In this document: positions 8,039 to 16,057 of the stretch, piece after piece
Layout of the letters: each line of letters begins with the position of its first letter
Numbering within the stretch: position 1 is the stretch's first letter
Notes under the pieces: model-generated
Told to the model about the DNA's origin: nothing
Seen by the model: the letters and a program-made list of their open reading frames with translations, nothing else
Database searches by the model: none
Made by a program: the position numbers and the translations under genes
Source: Candidatus Kutchimonas denitrificans
GTDB taxonomy: Bacteria > Gemmatimonadota > Gemmatimonadetes > Palauibacterales > KS3-K002
NCBI GenBank assembly: GCA_011774835.1
Contig: JAACAK010000026.1
Span: 9,677 to 44,589 of the forward strand
Length of the DNA stretch: 34,913 nucleotides
Direction: 5' to 3'

Positions 8039-9934
8039 TCAGCCCTGCCGCTTTCGGACCTCCATCATCAGGTTCTGCAGGTCGCTGGGCCCGACCCCGG
8101 GGATCCGCGCCGCCTGCGCCAGCGTCGTCGGGCGGATCCGATCCAGCTTCTGGCGTGCTTCCGTCGACAGGCTGTCGAGCTCCAGATAGGGGAGCTCGGG
8201 CGACAGCCGCAATGCCCCCTGCTTCCGGAGCCGTTCGGCACGACGTCGCTCCTTGCGGATGTACCCGGCGTACTTGAGCTCCATCTCCGCCGCTGCCAAC
8301 TCCTCCGGCGTGGGGGCGGGGGCGGGGGCGGGGGCGGGGGCGCCGTTACCCCCGACGCCGATGCGCCGGGCGAGCTCGACCAGACTGACTTCCGGCCGCC
8401 GGGCCAGATCCGCTACGGAGGTGGCCTGGTCGATGGGTCGAGTCCCACGCGACTCCAGATAGTCGTTCACGTCCTCCGGCGCGGCCGACGCTTCCCCGGT
8501 CCAGGCCAGGGCGGCCGCTTCACTTTCCAGCCGTCTCTCCAGCAGGCGCCGCTCCTCATCGGAGAGCAGACCCAGCTCGGCGGCACGGGGACCCAGTCGA
8601 CGCAGCGCGTTGTCTTGCCGCAGGAGCAGCCTGAACTCCGCTCGAGAGGTGAAGAGACGGTACGGCTCGTCGACCCCCCGGGTGACCAGGTCGTCGATGA
8701 GCACCCCGATATACGCCTCGTCCCGACCGGGCACCCAGGGCTCGCGCCCTTGGGCGGAGCGGGCGGCGTTGATGCCGGCGGCGATCCCCTGCGCCGCGGC
8801 CTCCTCGTACCCGGTGGTGCCGTTCACCTGGCCGGCCATGAAGAGACCGGGCAGCGCCTTCGACTCCAGCGTCGGCCGCAGCTGATGCGGCGGAAAGTAG
8901 TCGTACTCGATGGCGTAGCCCGGCTGGGTCATCCGGGCCGTCTCGAGCCCCGGCACCGCCGCCAGCACCCGACGCTGTACATCCGATGGCAGCGAGGTGG
9001 AGAGTCCATTGACGTACAGCTCGTGGGTGTCGAGCCCCTCCGGCTCCAAAAAGATCTGATGGCGCCGCGCCTCCGGGAACCGCACCACCTTGTCCTCGAT
9101 GGAGGGACAGTAGCGGGGACCCCGGGCCGAGATCGCGCCGCCGTAGAGTGCCGAGCGTTCCAGGTTGGCCCGGATGATCTCCTTCGACTCTTCCCCCACC
9201 CACGTGATCCAGCAGGGCCGCTGGGGCAACCGTTCGCCCGTCTCCCAGAACGAGAACCGGAACTCCTCCGGGTCTCCGTCCTGACGCTCCACCCGGCGAA
9301 AGTCGACGGTGCGGCCATCGACCCGGGGCGGCGTGCCCGTCTTGAACCGGGTGATCTCGAGGCCCAGCGCTTCGAGCTGTTGCGAGAGCTCCACCGCCGG
9401 CGGGTCACCGGCCCGACCGGCCGCCTCACGGACCCCGCCCCCGATGTGAATGCCGCCCCGGAGGAAGGTCCCGGCGGTGAGGACCACACGGCGACTCCGG
9501 AACTCGGACCCGTCCCTGCAGACCACCCCGGCGACCTCGTCGCCTTTGAACCGCAATGCCAGCACCGTGGACTGAAAGAGATCGAGCCCGGGGAGCCCTT
9601 CCAGCCGCTCCCGCATGGTTCGGGAGTAGAGGAGCCGGTCGCACTGGGAGCGGGGGGCCCAGACCGCAGGACCCTTGCTACGATTGAGCATCCGGAATTG
9701 AACGGACGTTCGATCCGTCACCCGGCCCATCATTCCGCCCAGCGCGTCCACCTCCCGCACCACCGTTCCCTTCGCCACCCCACCGATCGCCGGGTTGCAG
9801 GACAGCTGGGCCACCCGGGCCAGGTACGACGTCACCAGGAGGGTGCGAACCCCCACCCGCGCCGCGGCCACCGCCGCCTCGCAGCCCGCGTGGCCGCCGC
9901 CGATCACGATCACATCGTAGCTCATCCCCGTCAT
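8039..9934 (-). CDS. mnmG: MnmG (GidA), tRNA U34 carboxymethylaminomethyl modification FAD enzyme
   Basis: This 631-residue protein is close to the usual MnmG length. The N-terminal FAD-binding motif is VIVIGGGHAGCEAA. Typical internal segments include NPAIGGVAKGTVVREVDALGG and GLFMAGQVNGTTGYEEAAAQG. The C-terminal helical domain ends with RIPGVGPSDLQNLMMEV. With MnmE, also in this window, it installs the cmnm5 group at U34 of certain tRNAs. Near the C-terminal third an Ala-Pro run (APAPAPAPAP) replaces the usual linker before the conserved MELKYAGYI segment. It is encoded by five tandem GGGGGC units on the plus strand. Two in-frame starts are possible (9934 and 9925). A -10-like TATACT lies at 10001-10006. 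Confidence 0.96.
   Translation of the reverse strand: MTGMSYDVIVIGGGHAGCEAAVAAARVGVRTLLVTSYLARVAQLSCNPAIGGVAKGTVVREVDALGGMMGRVTDRTSVQFRMLNRSKGPAVWAPRSQCDRLLYSRTMRERLEGLPGLDLFQSTVLALRFKGDEVAGVVCRDGSEFRSRRVVLTAGTFLRGGIHIGGGVREAAGRAGDPPAVELSQQLEALGLEITRFKTGTPPRVDGRTVDFRRVERQDGDPEEFRFSFWETGERLPQRPCWITWVGEESKEIIRANLERSALYGGAISARGPRYCPSIEDKVVRFPEARRHQIFLEPEGLDTHELYVNGLSTSLPSDVQRRVLAAVPGLETARMTQPGYAIEYDYFPPHQLRPTLESKALPGLFMAGQVNGTTGYEEAAAQGIAAGINAARSAQGREPWVPGRDEAYIGVLIDDLVTRGVDEPYRLFTSRAEFRLLLRQDNALRRLGPRAAELGLLSDEERRLLERRLESEAAALAWTGEASAAPEDVNDYLESRGTRPIDQATSVADLARRPEVSLVELARRIGVGGNGAPAPAPAPAPTPEELAAAEMELKYAGYIRKERRRAERLRKQGALRLSPELPYLELDSLSTEARQKLDRIRPTTLAQAARIPGVGPSDLQNLMMEVRKRQG
8312..8341. repeat. 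Five tandem GGGGGC hexamers inside mnmG
   Basis: Five exact GGGGGC copies encode alternating Ala-Pro in MnmG. Unit changes would keep the frame. Five consecutive G5 runs on the plus strand also have G-quadruplex potential. Confidence 0.9.
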
Positions 9935-10000
9935 GTCCGACCTGACCGAGCCTCTCCCGATTCGATGGTCTCCTCATGTAAGCGCCGCAGGAGCCAACAA

Positions 10001-10006
10001 AGTATA
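10001..10006 (-). promoter_or_regulatory. Possible -10 element for mnmG
   Basis: The minus strand reads TATACT (within CCTTATACTTTG) 67-72 bases upstream of the mnmG start, in the 280-base divergent gap between mnmG and acylphosphatase. No convincing -35 was found. The rest of this gap shows no other feature. Confidence 0.3.
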
Positions 10007-10214
10007 AGGACCGGCAGGGGGCCGGCACCCCTCTGGTGGCTGAGCGTTCGACAAGTCGAGAGCGAGGGTCGGCGATCCACCTCCCAACATCCGACCCAGG
10101 ACTTTCCCCAAACTCGCCGCGAGGAACTCGTCTGGAAAACGCCCACCCGCTCCACCATATTGATCGCTCATCCGGGCCCCATCCCTCCCCGCTCGACGGA
10201 CGGCATCGATACGC

Positions 10215-10502
10215 ATGAACGACAACGGCGAAAAACGCAAAGCCCTTCGACTCCACGGCCGCGTGCAGGGCGTCGGCTTCCGCTGGTGGGCTCAGCGCCA
10301 GGGGGAGCGACTCCAGCTACGCGGCTTCGTTCGCAACTGTCCCGACGGCACCGTCGAGATCGCCTTCGCCGGACCCGCCGCTGGCGTCGACGAGATGTCT
10401 CGTTTGCTTCAAGACGGCCCGCGCACCGCCCGGGTCGATCGGGTCGAATCGCTCCCCGAGCCCGACTCGCTGCCGGACAGCTTTCGGATCGGCGGCCCCT
10501 GA
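10215..10502 (+). CDS. acyP: Acylphosphatase
   Basis: The length of 95 residues is normal for this small enzyme, which hydrolyses acyl phosphates. The signature GRVQGVGFRWWAQ (15-27) supplies the catalytic arginine in the phosphate loop, and GFVRNCPDGTVEI supplies the catalytic asparagine. No signal peptide is present, so it is cytoplasmic. It is divergent from mnmG and 52 bases ahead of the patatin-like gene. No clear ribosome-binding site precedes the ATG. Its physiological substrate is not evident from the neighbours. Confidence 0.93.
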   Translation: MNDNGEKRKALRLHGRVQGVGFRWWAQRQGERLQLRGFVRNCPDGTVEIAFAGPAAGVDEMSRLLQDGPRTARVDRVESLPEPDSLPDSFRIGGP

Positions 10503-10554
10503 CGCTATGTATTCCGAGCCATAGATAGGTGGCAGGCGGCCGCGTTTTAGTAAT

Positions 10555-12846
10555 ATGACACCCTTTTCACCGCCCGGCACTCGGATCTGCCTTCTCCTCG
10601 CGCTGCAGCTGGCCGTCCTCTGCGCCACCCCTCCCGGCGTCTTCCCGCAATCGGCTCGTAGCGACACAGCCCCCCAGTCGCCCCGGGTCGGTCTCGTCCT
10701 GAGCGGCGGTTCCGCGCGAGGGTTCGCCCATATCGGAGTGATCGAAGCCCTCGAGTCGGCGGGCGTGGAGGTGGACGTGGTGGCCGGGACCAGCATGGGT
10801 GCGATCGTCGGCGGTCTGTACGCCGTCGGGTACGGGCCGAAGACCATGTTGAGTGTGGCGGGGGACGCCGACTGGGATCGCATCTTCAACGATGCCCCAT
10901 TTCGGGGAGACCTCCCACCGGAGCGCAAGCCGGAAGTCGACCGTCTCCTGTATGCGTTCCCGGTCCGGGATGGCAGGCCGAGGCTGCCCAGCGGGTTCAT
11001 CGCGGGACAGCGGCTCGGTCAGTTCCTTTCGCTCCTGCTCTGGGAGTACCACCCGGTCGTCGACTTCACCCGACTGCCGATTCCGTTCGCCGCGGTGGCG
11101 ACGGACGCCGAGAGCGGTGCGGCCGTGAGGTTGGGGCGAGGCTACCTGCCGGCGGCGATTCAGGCCAGCGCGGCGATACCGAGCGTGTTCGCCCCGGTCG
11201 AATATCGAGGCCGCCTGCTGACCGACGGCGGAGTGGCGCGCAATCTGCCGGCCGAGGACGCGGCCGCGTTGGGGGCCGACGTGCTCGTGTGCAGCGACGT
11301 GTCGAAGCCGCTCCAGCCGGCCGACAGCCTGAGAGACCTGCTCGCGGTGCTGGACCAAACGATCGGGTACCGGGGGTGGTATTCGACCCTGGAGCAGCGC
11401 GAGCTTTGCGACGTCCTGATCCTGCCGGACATCGCCGGACTCCCGGCAACGGCGTTCGACCGTGCGGCGGAGTGGGCGCACCGTGGTCGGGAAGCCGCCC
11501 TTGCGGCCCTGCCTCGGCTGGAGGCTCGCCTAGTCACGATGGGCGTGAGCTCGGGCGACGGGGCGTTGGGCGGCTCGCGGCGACGACGGGCGGATGGCCG
11601 TCCTTCGGCGGACTCGGTGCAGCTTGTCGCCATCGAGATCTCCGGCCTCGAGCGCGCCACCGAGCGGTTCGTTCTCTACCGTCTGGGGCTCGAGGCGCCG
11701 GAGCGTTACACGGTGGCCGAGATCGACGAAGGGATCCGGAGAGTCTACGCCACCGGACGCTTTCGAAGCGTGGCCTATCGTCTCGACACCCCGGGCGGCC
11801 GGGCGTCCGGGTCGGCGGCGGCAGGGGCGGGGGACGGGCCGGCGCGGCGCGTGCTGGCTCTCGAGCTCGTCGAGACCCGGGGGTCCCACGTGGGTTTCGG
11901 CTATCGATACGACAGCCGTTACAAGGCCTCGGTCCTTCTCTCCGGCGTCCTGAGCGACGCGCTGGGCTACGGCTCGCGGCTCGCCGTCGATCTGCGACTG
12001 GGTGAGCAGGGTGAGGTTCGCGGGCGGTTGACCCGTCGGCTGGGCGGTCGCCTCCAGTTTCTGGTGGGCGCCGAGGCCGGCTATCGCCGCATGCCGTTCG
12101 ACGTGTACGAGGGCGATCTGCGGGTGAGCACGCCGCGGGCGTACGTGAGCCAGGGCGCGCTCGCCGTGGGGATCGGTTTATGGAATGCCGGCTTCCTGGG
12201 GCTGCGGCTCAAGGCCGAGTACGCGGACCTGGACGAGTTCCGGGCCGCCGGCCCGCCGTTCACGGCCGACAGCGAGGCTTTCTACACCGCGAGCGCCCTG
12301 TTCGAGCTCGACAGCCAGGACCGGCCCGACTTTCCTCGACGCGGGGTCCGTGTCCGGCTGCGGGCCGAGCGGGCCGATCCCTTCGGGGGGCCGCACGACT
12401 TCGAGCAGTTCGTGGCCGACCTGCATGGGGCGCTGCCGGCGGTCGGCGGACTGTCTCTGCTGGGGCACATCACGCTGGGAACGAGCACCGGCGCCGACCT
12501 GCCCGACCACTACCTCTTCTTTCTCGGCGGGAGCAACAGCTACTACCTCTTTCCCACTCGCCATTTCCCGCTCGCCGGGCTCCATACGATGGAGCGGCAT
12601 GGCCGTCACGTGCAGGCCCTGCGTGTGGGGCTGCAGTACGCGATAGGAGACCATCTGGCCACCCGCTTTCGCTGGAACGCCGGCACGACCCTCGCCAGCT
12701 GGACGGTCGACAGCGATCTGCTGACCCACGGCTTCGACCTGACGGGCGCGGTCGTTACCCGCTTCGGTACGGCCGCGCTATCCGTCGCGGCGCGCGATCT
12801 CGAGTCGCTACCGAACCTGGTCCTGGACGTCGGGTTCCCCTTCTGA
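10555..12846 (+). CDS. Patatin-like phospholipase with POTRA and outer-membrane barrel (type Vd-like)
   Basis: This 763-residue protein begins with a signal peptide (about 1-35, hydrophobic [12 protein letters not shown]). A patatin domain follows with oxyanion loop GGSARG (51-56), nucleophile Ser80 in GTSMG and catalytic Asp224 in TDGG, so the Ser-Asp dyad is complete. A POTRA-like segment lies around 350-430. The remainder alternates in a beta-barrel pattern and ends in Phe (LDVGFPF), the usual outer-membrane signature. The order patatin-POTRA-barrel is that of PlpD, the type Vd autotransporter, and of related RssA/BamA-fold fusions. Lipase activity at the cell surface or in the outer-membrane periplasmic leaflet is expected. 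There is no strong ribosome site before ATG 10555. It is convergent with the D-aminoacylase-like gene. Confidence 0.9.
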   Translation: MTPFSPPGTRICLLLALQLAVLCATPPGVFPQSARSDTAPQSPRVGLVLSGGSARGFAHIGVIEALESAGVEVDVVAGTSMGAIVGGLYAVGYGPKTMLSVAGDADWDRIFNDAPFRGDLPPERKPEVDRLLYAFPVRDGRPRLPSGFIAGQRLGQFLSLLLWEYHPVVDFTRLPIPFAAVATDAESGAAVRLGRGYLPAAIQASAAIPSVFAPVEYRGRLLTDGGVARNLPAEDAAALGADVLVCSDVSKPLQPADSLRDLLAVLDQTIGYRGWYSTLEQRELCDVLILPDIAGLPATAFDRAAEWAHRGREAALAALPRLEARLVTMGVSSGDGALGGSRRRRADGRPSADSVQLVAIEISGLERATERFVLYRLGLEAPERYTVAEIDEGIRRVYATGRFRSVAYRLDTPGGRASGSAAAGAGDGPARRVLALELVETRGSHVGFGYRYDSRYKASVLLSGVLSDALGYGSRLAVDLRLGEQGEVRGRLTRRLGGRLQFLVGAEAGYRRMPFDVYEGDLRVSTPRAYVSQGALAVGIGLWNAGFLGLRLKAEYADLDEFRAAGPPFTADSEAFYTASALFELDSQDRPDFPRRGVRVRLRAERADPFGGPHDFEQFVADLHGALPAVGGLSLLGHITLGTSTGADLPDHYLFFLGGSNSYYLFPTRHFPLAGLHTMERHGRHVQALRVGLQYAIGDHLATRFRWNAGTTLASWTVDSDLLTHGFDLTGAVVTRFGTAALSVAARDLESLPNLVLDVGFPF

Positions 12847-12860
12847 CCCCTACCCACTCC

Positions 12861-14537
12861 CTACTTCTCTCCCCGCCTCACCGCGCGTCCCGGCAGGGCC
12901 CCGGTGTGCTCACCGTTGTCGAGAACCTGAACGCCGTTCACGAACACGTGCCGCACCCCGGTCGCGTAGCGATGGGGGTCCGCGAACGTGGCGTGGTCGA
13001 TGATCGTGCCGGGATCGAAGACCACGACGTCGGCGAAATGCCCGGGCGCCAATAGACCCCGTCGCTCGATCCCCAGGTTGGCCGCCGGCATCGAGGTCAG
13101 CCTCCGGATCGCTTCCTCCAGCGGGATCACACCCTCCTCGCGGACGTACTTGCCGAGCAGCCGGGCGAAGTTTCCGTAGGCCCGGGGGTGCGGGTTCGAC
13201 TCGAGGAAGACGCCCACCGGCCCCAGCGACGCGGCATCCGACCCGAAGCTCATCCACGGCCTGGCGATCTTCTTCGCCACGTTCTCCTCGGACATCAGGA
13301 AGTAGACGGCCTCGACCCGGCTGTCGTCCTCGATGACCAGGTCCATCGCCGTCTCCTCCGGCGACGAGCGGCGCTCCGCCGCCACTTCCGCCAGCGTCAT
13401 CCCGGTGTAGCGCTTCAGCGACTCGCTCTTGAACCCCACCAGCACGACGTTCGACGGTGTGCCCGCCGCCAGGTAGAGGTTCTCCCAATCGTCGCTCGGC
13501 CGGGTCATCTCGCGTCTGACCCGCTCCCGGATCTCGGGATCCTGCAACCGGCGGACCCACTCGTCGTGGCCGCCCTCCTGAACCCACGGGGGCATCGCCG
13601 CATCGAGACCGGTGGCGCCCGCCGTGTAGGTGTACATGTCGGCGGTGATCCGCAGCCCCTCGGCCCGGGCCGCCTCGACGCGACGGAAGACCTCATCCAG
13701 CTTGTCCCAGTTGGCCTGGCCGGCAGCTTTCAGATGATAGATCTCCGCCGCTACGTCGGCCGCCCGGGCGATGGTCACGAGCTCATCCATCGCCTCCAGC
13801 AGCCGGTTGCCTTCGCTGCGGATGTGGGAGATGTACATGCCGCCGTACTCGCCGGCGACTTCGGCGAGGGCGATGAGCTCATCGGTGGAGGCGTAGAAGG
13901 CTGGCGCGTAGATCAACGACGAGCCCAGGCCCAGTGCCCCGTCCTCCATCGCCTGTCGCACCAGGTCCCGCATCCGGTCCAGCTCCTCCGCCGTCGGCGG
14001 CCGATCCTCGTAGCCCAGCACGTGGACGCGGACGGTCGTCGCGCCGACAAACGACGCCACGTTGGTCGATACGCCCTTCGCCTCCAGGTAATCGAGGTAC
14101 TCGCCCAGCGTCGTCCACTCGATCGCGTACTCGATGTCGCCCTGCTGCTCCCGCTCCTCGCGCTTCATCTCCTCGTTCAGCGGCCCCATCGACCAGCCTT
14201 CGCCGAACACCTCGAGCGTCACGCCCTGCCGGATGTCGCTCTGCGACCGGCCGTCCTCGATCAGCGACTCGGTGGCCCAGCTGAGCATGTTGATGAAACC
14301 CGGCGTCACGGCCAGGCCGCCCGCGTCGATCTCGACCGGAGCCGCCGCGTCCTCCAGCGACCCGATCGCCGCGATCGTGTCCCCGGCGATCGCCAGGTCG
14401 GCGACGTAGCCGGGTCCGCCCGCACCGTCGTAGAGCGTTCCGCCTCGGATCAGAACATCGTACTCCGCCGACCCGCCGCACGCCCAGACAAAGAGAGCCA
14501 GAACCATCGCCCCTGCGGTTCGCACGTTATCCCTCAC
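12861..14537 (-). CDS. D-aminoacylase-like amidohydrolase lipoprotein with altered metal site
   Basis: This 558-residue protein begins with a lipoprotein signal peptide, with lipobox Cys20 (LFVWAC). The amidohydrolase barrel matches N-acyl-D-amino-acid deacylases (DVLIRGGTLYDGAGGPG near the start). His238 (YISHIRSEG), His268 (IYHLKAAG) and Asp434 (FGSDAAS) are kept. The usual strand-1 metal motif HxH is replaced: GFINMLSW (81-88) stands where GFIDxHxH is normal. The ligand cysteine region GNCG reads GEGW. Metal content and activity are therefore uncertain. Frame analysis starts at GTG 14537, but AAGGAG abuts that codon; GTG 14525, with GAGGG 5 bases upstream, may be the true start. It lies 27 bases after mnmE on the same strand. 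Confidence 0.85.
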   Translation of the reverse strand: MRDNVRTAGAMVLALFVWACGGSAEYDVLIRGGTLYDGAGGPGYVADLAIAGDTIAAIGSLEDAAAPVEIDAGGLAVTPGFINMLSWATESLIEDGRSQSDIRQGVTLEVFGEGWSMGPLNEEMKREEREQQGDIEYAIEWTTLGEYLDYLEAKGVSTNVASFVGATTVRVHVLGYEDRPPTAEELDRMRDLVRQAMEDGALGLGSSLIYAPAFYASTDELIALAEVAGEYGGMYISHIRSEGNRLLEAMDELVTIARAADVAAEIYHLKAAGQANWDKLDEVFRRVEAARAEGLRITADMYTYTAGATGLDAAMPPWVQEGGHDEWVRRLQDPEIRERVRREMTRPSDDWENLYLAAGTPSNVVLVGFKSESLKRYTGMTLAEVAAERRSSPEETAMDLVIEDDSRVEAVYFLMSEENVAKKIARPWMSFGSDAASLGPVGVFLESNPHPRAYGNFARLLGKYVREEGVIPLEEAIRRLTSMPAANLGIERRGLLAPGHFADVVVFDPGTIIDHATFADPHRYATGVRHVFVNGVQVLDNGEHTGALPGRAVRRGEK

Positions 14538-14564
14538 TCCTTACTGTTTACAGATTACTGCCGT

Positions 14565-15920
14565 TCACTTCCCGATGCAGAACTCGGAGAAGACCCGGGC
14601 CAGCAGATCGTCGGGCGCGATGACGCCCAGCATCTCCTCCAGCGCGACTCCGGCCGCACGCAGGTGGGTCGCGGCGACCTCGGGGGCGACACGCCGCTCG
14701 CGGGCCGCGAGGAAATCGGTCACCTCCGATCGGGCGCGCCGCAGCTCCCGGCCGTGCCGTTCCCGGGTGACCAGCGGGGTCTCTACCCGGCTCGAGGCCA
14801 GACCGGCGAAGACCGCGGCGACCAGCCGGTCCCGCAGCTGTCCCAGACCCACGCCTTTGGGGGTCGACACGATCACCTCACCGTCCCTCGCGCCCGGCGC
14901 CGGCCCGGCCGGGGCATCGCGATCAACCAGGTCGCTCTTGGTTCGCACGAGGACGATCGAGTCCGCGTCGACCCCCTCGATGAACCCTCGCTCCTCTTCG
15001 GTGAGCGGCCGGCCGGCCTCGGCGCAGAAGAGGACCACGTCGGCGTTGGCCAGGTAGCGGCGGGCGACCTCGATCCCGATCCGCTCCACGGTTCCACGCG
15101 CCTCCCGCAGGCCGGCCGTATCGACCAGTCGGAAGGGGAACCCGTCCAGCGAGACGACGGCCTCGACGGCGTCCCGGGTGGTGCCCGGCTCCTCGGTGAC
15201 GATGGCCCGCTCCACGCCACACAGGGCGTTGAACAGGCTCGACTTCCCGGCGTTGGGGCGCCCGGCGATCACGACCAGCGCGCCTTCGCGGACCAGCTCA
15301 CCCTGAGCCGCGGTCTCCAGCAGCCGGTCGATGCGGCCCAGCACGTCCCGAGCCGCATCCGCCACCGCCTCCGGCGATACCGGCCCTTCATCCTCTTCGG
15401 GGAAGTCGATCTCGTAGACCAGCAGCGCTTCACAACGGACCAGCGCCTCGCGCAGCTCCTCGATCCGCCGCGACAGGCCACGGTCGAGCTGATGGAGCGC
15501 GGCCCGGTGCCCAGCAGCCGAGCGGCCGTCAACGATATCGAGGATGGCCTCGGCCTGCAGCAGGTCGAGCTTGCCGTTCAGGTACGCCCGCCGCGTGAAC
15601 TCGCCGCGCTCCGCCTGCCGGGCGCCGGCGGCGTGGACGGCGCTCAGGGCCAGCTGGGGCGCGAGGCTCCCACCGTGGCAACTGATCTCCAGCATCTCCT
15701 CGCCGGTGTAGCTGCGCGGGGCAGGGAAGTGGGTGACCAGCACCTGGTCGACTTTGTCGTCGCTTTCGGGATCCCGGAGCCAACGGAGCACGGGCTCGCG
15801 CGGCGGCAGCGACGAGCCGAAGAGCCGCTCGATGATGACCGGCACCTCGGGCCCGGAGACGCGGACGACGGCGACGGCGGCTCGTCCCGGTGCAGTGGAG
15901 ATGGCAGCGATAGTATCCAT
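14565..15920 (-). CDS. mnmE: MnmE (TrmE), tRNA U34 modification GTPase
   Basis: This 451-residue protein has the full MnmE layout. The N-terminal tetrahydrofolate-binding domain starts DTIAAISTAPGRAAVAVVR. A helical domain interrupted by the G domain follows, with Walker A GRPNAGKS (220-227), GTTRD (246-250) and DTAGL (267-271). The invariant C-terminus ends FCIGK, whose cysteine takes part in modification. It works with MnmG to form cmnm5U34. It follows yidC on the same strand after a repeat-filled gap. No ribosome site is visible before the ATG at 15918-15920, but the start matches the family. Confidence 0.97.
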   Translation of the reverse strand: MDTIAAISTAPGRAAVAVVRVSGPEVPVIIERLFGSSLPPREPVLRWLRDPESDDKVDQVLVTHFPAPRSYTGEEMLEISCHGGSLAPQLALSAVHAAGARQAERGEFTRRAYLNGKLDLLQAEAILDIVDGRSAAGHRAALHQLDRGLSRRIEELREALVRCEALLVYEIDFPEEDEGPVSPEAVADAARDVLGRIDRLLETAAQGELVREGALVVIAGRPNAGKSSLFNALCGVERAIVTEEPGTTRDAVEAVVSLDGFPFRLVDTAGLREARGTVERIGIEVARRYLANADVVLFCAEAGRPLTEEERGFIEGVDADSIVLVRTKSDLVDRDAPAGPAPGARDGEVIVSTPKGVGLGQLRDRLVAAVFAGLASSRVETPLVTRERHGRELRRARSEVTDFLAARERRVAPEVAATHLRAAGVALEEMLGVIAPDDLLARVFSEFCIGK

Positions 15921-15929
15921 TCAGGCCGG

Positions 15930-16054
15930 TCGATCACGATTGCGACAACGAGCACCTCAACGATCACGCGCGCGAGCAGGACAGCCTGATCATCTGGACA
16001 GGGGACTTCTGCTCGTGCTTCTGCTCCTGCTCGTTCTCGTTGTCGTTTGTCGCG
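15930..16054. repeat. Inverted hexamer-repeat element between yidC and mnmE
   Basis: The left arm (15930-15983) contains CGATCACGATTGCGACAACG and GAGCAGGACA. The right arm (about 16008-16054) contains TGCTCGTGCTTCTGCTCC and CGTTCTCGTTGTCG, an imperfect reverse complement. It shares arm words with the element at 7833-7949. It nearly fills the 137-base gap and may act as a transcript hairpin between yidC and mnmE. Confidence 0.55.
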
Positions 16055-16057
16055 CTC

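Noticed and set aside
8012..10528. 838-codon plus-strand open frame
   Set aside because: It is antisense to mnmG, Arg/Pro/His-rich and lacks any recognisable domain: an open frame caused by high GC at codon position three.
13188..15989. 933-codon plus-strand open frame
   Set aside because: It lies antisense to the D-aminoacylase-like gene and mnmE, both with clear family motifs; its composition is typical of a shadow frame.
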